Part shown: positions 59,191 through 64,000 of the stretch, piece after piece
Layout of the letters: every line of letters begins with the position of its first letter
Numbering within the stretch: the first letter of the stretch is position 1
NCBI GenBank assembly: GCA_029339195.1
Contig: JAPTJF010000043.1
Span: 166,683 to 230,682, forward strand
Direction: 5' to 3'
Origin: Micractinium sp. NFX-FRZ
Lineage: Eukaryota; Chlorophyta; Trebouxiophyceae; Chlorellales; Chlorellaceae
Length of the DNA: 64,000 nucleotides
Made by a program: the position numbers and the translations under genes
Notes under the pieces: model-generated
The model's input: the letters and a program-made list of their open reading frames with translations, nothing else
What the model was told of the DNA's origin: nothing
The model's database searches: none

Positions 59191-61826
59191 TCAGGGGCAG
59201 GGCCCCACCATGACCCCGCGCTGCTGCAGGCGCTCCCGCAGCGCCGAAAACTGTCTCAGCCCCGCCTGCAGCGTCAGCCCGCGCCCGTCCGACAGGCAGG
59301 TGGCGCCGCTGCTGTCGCTGCCGCTGCTGGAGCCGGGGGCGGGGCCCGGCAGAGAGGCCAGGTCAGCAGCGCTGCCGGCACGCCGCATCGCCATGCCGGC
59401 CCTGCTGGCGTGCAGGCGCAGCGGCGGGGCATCTTGAATGAGGCGCACAAAGGCGCCCACAGCTGCATCAGAGTCAACAGGAGCTTGTGCCGCTGCTGCC
59501 GCTGGTGCTGACGTGGCAGCAGGCGGCGCCGCAGCTGCTGGCGAGGCAGCAGGCGCAGGGGGGCCGCCCAGCAGCGCTCCTGCTGCGGTGCTGATGGGCA
59601 GGGCGTGGTCTCCCGGCGAGGGCGGGAGCGGCGGCGAGGGGTTGGCGGGGCTGCGTGGCTTGAAGGGCGAGGCGCTGCCCTCGTCCAGCGCAAAGGGCAG
59701 CACATCTGCGCGGGGGTAGGGAAGGGGCAACAGCAGGGGGACGCATATGGAAGGGCAGCAGGGGGAGCCGCAGGGGGGTGCGTGGGGGGCAGCAGGGGGC
59801 CCACAATGGTCGGCCGACGCCACGAGCGGGACCTCGGGTGCCTACCAGCCTCCTGGAAGGCAGGCAGGCGCTGCAGGACTTGACACGCCTCTAGCACACC
59901 AGAGCAGCGTGTAGCGCCAGCGCCGGGCCGCGCAGCACTGCCCTGCCCACAGCGTGCTGCTTTCTTGTGCCCGTCACCCTGCCCAGGGACCCTCCTTCAG
60001 ACGGCGTGGAAAGCTAGTATCAACTAGACCAGAGCCTGGCTGCGCGCCCTGCCCCACCCACTCACCCACCCACCCACCCATTTCATCCAGGGCGCCGCTG
60101 ATCTCTGGGGAGGCAGAGGGGTAGGTGAGCAGCGCCAGCGCGCCGCCGCTGCCGCCCGGGCGGCCCAGCGCGCGCCCGCCCGCCGGCAGCGGCAGGCCAG
60201 CGGGGGCCAGAGGGGAGGGCAGGCCGGCGGTGGCGAGGGAGTACTGGCGGGGGGTGGAGGCGCCCAGCAGGGATTCGAGGGCGGGGTCTTGCATGGGGGA
60301 CACTGCGGGGAGGGCAGCAGGCAGCAGCGCAGGCAAGGGGCGGCACACAAAGAGAAGCGTCAGCTGGGGGCTACATGGCAACTGCAAGCTTCCGCCCTGC
60401 ATCCCACCCTGACCCTCCTGCCTCCGCTCAGCTACGCCCCCATCCCTGCTGGAAGGAAGCCCCTCCTCTGCCCCCGTCCCTACCCACCAGAGTAGCCCAC
60501 TCCAGGCTGCGATGCCTCCCCTGCCAGGGGGCCAAAGGCAGATGAGCGGGAGGACCAGGAGGGGCGGCGCATGAGGGCAGTGCTGGCAGGAACCTCCCGG
60601 CCCACCACCCCGCCGCCGCTGCTGCCGCCGCTGCTGGGGCTGAAACCTGCGCTGCTGCCGCCGCTGGTCCCTGGAGCAGGCGCCGCCGCCGCTGCTGAGC
60701 TGGCAGGTGCCGCCCCCGCCGCCGCGCCGCCGCTGCCGCCGCCTGCGGCCGCCAGCGCCCGCATCTGATGCAGTGCCGCCTGCTGCGGCACGCTGGCGCC
60801 GCCCGGCGTGCCAAAGGGTGTGCGTCCCAGGCGGGGGGAGACGCGCTCTAGGCCATGCAGCACCCCCGCCCCGCTGCGTGCCCCAAAGCTTGCCATCGAC
60901 TGTGCCGAGGGGGTGAAGGCAAAGGGCAGCTGCGGGCTGCAGCTGGTGGGGTATAGTGACGAGGCCGCACTGCCGCTGCTCTCACAGTCCATGGCGCAAG
61001 GGATGGTGGGCAGGCGGGCGGGGGGCGGGGAGGGAGACGGCTCTGAAGGGTCCGCTCCCGCCCTGCTGCCGCGCGCGCCGGCGGCGCCGCTGACCGCCGC
61101 CGCACCGCTCGCCGCACCGCCGCCCCCGCCGCCAGCTGCTTGCCCCCTCGTGGCTGCAGGCAGGTGCATGTGCGACACTGCCGGGGCTGACAGCGGCTTG
61201 TGCATTGCCGCCGCGTGCTGCATGGCCCACAGGTCATTGGAAGAGCGCAGGCGGCGGCCGCGCCCTGCCGGCCCCCCGCCAAGCTCTTCGCCGCGCCCCG
61301 GGATGCTCATGGGTGCGCTGATCTGGCGGGGGGCGCTGCCTGCGCTGCCACCTGGCGACCCGGCCATCTCATCATCTGCATCCTCCTCCTCTGCTGCTGG
61401 CCCGGCTGCTGCCGCTGCTGCGGTGCCTGGGAAGGCGTGGCCGCCCCGGCTTCCCGGGCTGCTGCCCAGTGGGGGCCGGGCCGCCGGAACGGGCAGCGGG
61501 CCGGCGGCAGCTGGGGGGCCGCGCGGGGGCTTGGCCAGCGGCGGCCGCCCGCTGGGCGACCCCACGGTGTACTTTCCAGCCGAGGTGGACAGCGTGCGCA
61601 GCATGGCGGGCAGCGACACCTGCAGGCCCAGGGTGTTGGGTCAAAGTGGCATGGCGTGCGTCAGAAAGGAGGTCACGTGCTGGCTGGCTGCACTGCTGCG
61701 CCCTGCACCTGCTGGCACGACAGCAGGCACGTGCGCCGCCTGCAGCAATGGTACCACAGATACCGCCACGGCACCACAGATGCCCGCGAGGCAGCACACA
61801 TGGCAGGCAACACATGCCCGTGCTAG

Positions 61827-61867
<41 letters not shown>

Positions 61868-63654
61868 GGTGGCTCACCGCCTGCGGCGCCGAGCCGTAGG
61901 GCGTGTCGTGTGGGAGGGTGGGCGAGGGCAGCTCGCCAGGCGGCTGCGACAGCGTGCGATGCGGCGACGGCGACGCCGCCCGCATGGTCGTGCTCCAACT
62001 GCGCCGGATGGGCAGCCCGCCGGCGGTGCGCCCCAGGCTGCCGGGCCCCTGCGGGCTGCCAGCAGGGCCCAAGCCAGCACCCTGCGGTGGCGATGGGCTG
62101 GGGTAGGCCGAGGGCAGCGCCCCGGCGCCAACAACTGACGCGGACATGGCGTGGCGCAGAGCGCGGCCATCGCCGCCGCCGCCAGCGTGCCCGCCGGCAT
62201 GGGCCCCGCTGCTGTGCCCGGTGTGCCCGCCGCCCACGTAATCAGCAATGATCTGTGGCAGGGGCGGCGGCGAGGTGGTCTGCTCCAGGATGGTAACTGT
62301 CGAGGCGGGCTGGTAGGCAACTGAGATGCGCAGCTGGCCATAAGGCGTCTCCACAGATCCAAACTTGAAGCTCTGCATGCGGCGGGAGCCGGGGGCCGTG
62401 GCTGCCGACGCCCCCGGCAGCGTGGAGTGCAGGCGGTAGCCGAGGGTGAAAGTGGCGCCGCGCTGGCGCTGCAGCAGCAGGGGACAGGCAGGGCGGGGCA
62501 GAAGGTGAGGCCGGCAAGGGTGAGCAGGCGATTTGGCCCGCAGCTGCCACAACCGCAGGTACAGGTGCAGTGCACTTGCCGGATCCATTGGCAGTTACCT
62601 GCCTGCCCCCACCGATAGGGCAGACACCTATCGGCTGCCCTCTTCTGCCCCGCCACGCCCACCCGCCCTGCCCCAGCCCCTGTCGTCGCAGCCCTCGTGC
62701 ACTGCAGCCTGCCCCGCCTTTGCCATCACCATCCCCCCCTTCACCCCACCTTGCAGGCGCGGTACATGCGGTAGGCGGGCAGCACGCGCAGGTAGGTGTA
62801 GAGGGAGCGCAGGGTGATGACCAGGCGCTTGTACACGCTCTGGGGGTTGAGCCGCGACAGGTGGGAGCGAGACAGGTGGGAGGGCCCCTCTGGCAGCGTG
62901 GGGTAGTAGTGCACCACCCAGCGCTCAAGCAGCGTCTCCACTGCTGCGGGAGAGGAGGAGAGGGGGAGGGCAGGGGGGCAGGGGGAAGGTGTGAGGGGTG
63001 GCAGAGGGCCAAAGGTCGCACCGCCGAATGGGGGGGGCGTCACAGCCGCAAAGCGCACACGAGCGGCAGCCGTCATGCGCTCCTGCCACCCCACAGCCAT
63101 GATTCAAGGCCATACACTGCACGGTCACACAAGCAACAGTGAACGGTGCTCACCGCGGTCCTGGCCGCCTGCCTGGGCGCCCCAGGGCTGGAGGAAGACC
63201 TGCAGGCAATTAATTGCAAGGGCGGCAGCGGCGGCAGAGTTGATGAGCCAGCGGCAGGCGGCAGGCCTCGTTCTTCCATGACAGCACGCTCAATGCGGCC
63301 GACACCCACTCTGGGGTCGCCTCACCTCGAGGACGAGCGGCAGGGACGGGCCCTCGCGGCGCCAGCGCTCCAACGCCTTGGCGGCCCCTTCCACCTCCTG
63401 GACCTCGATGTTGAACTGCTCGGAACATGGTGAGGGGTGCATGAGGCGGTGAGCAACGCCCAGGGCGCTGCTGGAACGTCATGGGCTGGCTGCCACTTCG
63501 CACTTACCCACGGGCGGTGCTGCTGGGGCTCCGCGGGGCGAGCAACGGTCGGAAAGCGTGCTTCTAGAATGATTCTCGCAGCTGAGAGCACTCCCTCGCT
63601 CACAATCCTCTCCACGGTAGGCCCGGAGGCCGTGGAGCCTCCTGAGGAGGCCAT
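59191..63654 (-). CDS. ATG13: Autophagy-related protein 13 (ATG13)
   Basis: ATG13 is the regulatory subunit of the ATG1 kinase complex that starts autophagosome formation and senses TOR activity. Exons 63654..63508, 63415..63326, 63199..63154, 62943..62750, 62468..61878, 61619..60488, 60302..60078, 59890..59846 and 59705..59191 give 994 residues. The N-terminal HORMA domain is visible: SAARIILEARFP, FNIEVQEVEGAAKALERWR, LLERWVVHYYPTLPEG, SVYKRLVITLRSLYTYLRVL, LPAYRMYRACK, ATFTLGYRLHSTLPG, ETPYGQLRISVAYQP. The rest is a long Ser/Pro/Gly/Ala-rich disordered tail with plant-like elements (PPLPQIIADYVGG, IRRSWSTTMRAASPSP, DVLPFALDEG). The eighth exon (45 nt) is the least certain; other donors in the GTGG ladder at 60060-60079 would change it. 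Confidence 0.88.
60061..60079 (-). repeat. GTGG ladder at ATG13 exon 7 donor
   Basis: After ATG the minus strand reads four GGGT-type units ending in GTGAGT. Each offers a GT four bases apart, so donors exist in all three phases. Confidence 0.7.
61826..61866. repeat. CAGG tetranucleotide tract (about 10 units)
   Basis: Lies in ATG13 intron 5, just after the donor. On the sense strand it reads CCTG repeats. Confidence 0.9.
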
Positions 63655-64000
63655 GGTGGCGCCTCAATCACGGTTGCGACATTTGGGTGCGGCAGTGGCA
63701 GCGAGCGGGCAGGATAAGCTGGCGAGGAGTGGTGCCCAGTTCAAGAGGCCCTGCCAGGTGCCTGGCCCAGACTTCTGCTGAGGACATCCATTATCCGTTG
63801 GTGGGGCGGCCTGCATTTGCGGTGTTGCTTTCGGATAGAGCTGAGAGGACAACATGGCAGCCACGCCTGTGATCTGCTGCTCATCCAGCAACAACTGCCC
63901 CCGCCGGCGCCTTGCACCCTGCCTAGGGTTGGGTCCATATGGCGTAGCTGACCCTGGCTATGCCGTAGCTATGGCGTAGTGCCGTAACTACCGTAACAAT
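63655..64000. other. Upstream region of ATG13 to window end
   Basis: Promoter side of ATG13. The last 65 bp hold short direct repeats of the type TATGGCGTAG, TATGCCGTAG and GCCGTAA. No gene is seen. Confidence 0.4.

Noticed and set aside
60808..61899. Long open frame (363 codons) on the + strand
   Set aside because: It is the antisense of the disordered ATG13 exon 6; low complexity and no family features.

Overview
The window is nuclear DNA from a GC-rich green alga, most likely a Chlorella-type trebouxiophyte. Genes are broken by many short introns with GTGAG/GTGCG donors (a few GC donors) and C-rich tracts ending in CTGCAG. Coding sequence is GC-rich with long Ala, Gln, Gly and Pro runs, and TGTAA poly(A) signals of the green-algal type lie downstream of several genes. 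The protein set is eukaryotic and plant-like: Mediator, PAN3, CDC73, Elongator, ATG13, DCN1, MIPS and OPR-type organelle RNA-binding proteins. All exon models below come from reading the sequence; each joined model keeps an open frame across all junctions.

Layout, left to right: 3' part of an OPR-like gene (+); MED18 (-); an unrecognised nuclear-looking protein (+); PAN3 (-, 12 exons); a plastid-targeted-looking aldo/keto reductase (+, 12 exons); a low-complexity protein ending in a CaaX box (+); a DCN1-like neddylation factor (-); two tandem paralogues of about 69 residues with one membrane segment (+,+); a 1300-residue OPR/RAP-like protein (-); an F-box/LRR protein (-); CDC73 (+); a zinc-knuckle/WW protein (-); myo-inositol-1-phosphate synthase (+, 11 exons); a two-RRM RNA-binding protein (-); ELP2 (+, 7 exons); a secreted Cys-rich/polyproline protein (-); ATG13 (-, 9 exons). 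Most neighbours are divergent or convergent, with intergenic gaps of about 0.3-2 kb. There is no operon logic, and I see no tRNA, rRNA, CRISPR array or intact transposon.

The functions are housekeeping: transcription elongation and Mediator (CDC73, MED18, ELP2), mRNA deadenylation and RNA binding (PAN3, RRM protein, OPR proteins), ubiquitin/NEDD8 control (DCN1-like, F-box), autophagy (ATG13) and inositol synthesis (MIPS).

The most unusual signal lies in the introns. In at least five unrelated genes (PAN3, aldo/keto reductase, DCN1-like, CDC73, MIPS) an exon edge together with its splice site and adjacent intron is tandemly duplicated into the intron, in units of about 55-136 bp with 2-6 copies. 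This gives rows of decoy acceptors or donors. The effect occurs on both strands and at both 5' and 3' splice sites, and looks like a general process in this genome rather than an accident of one gene.
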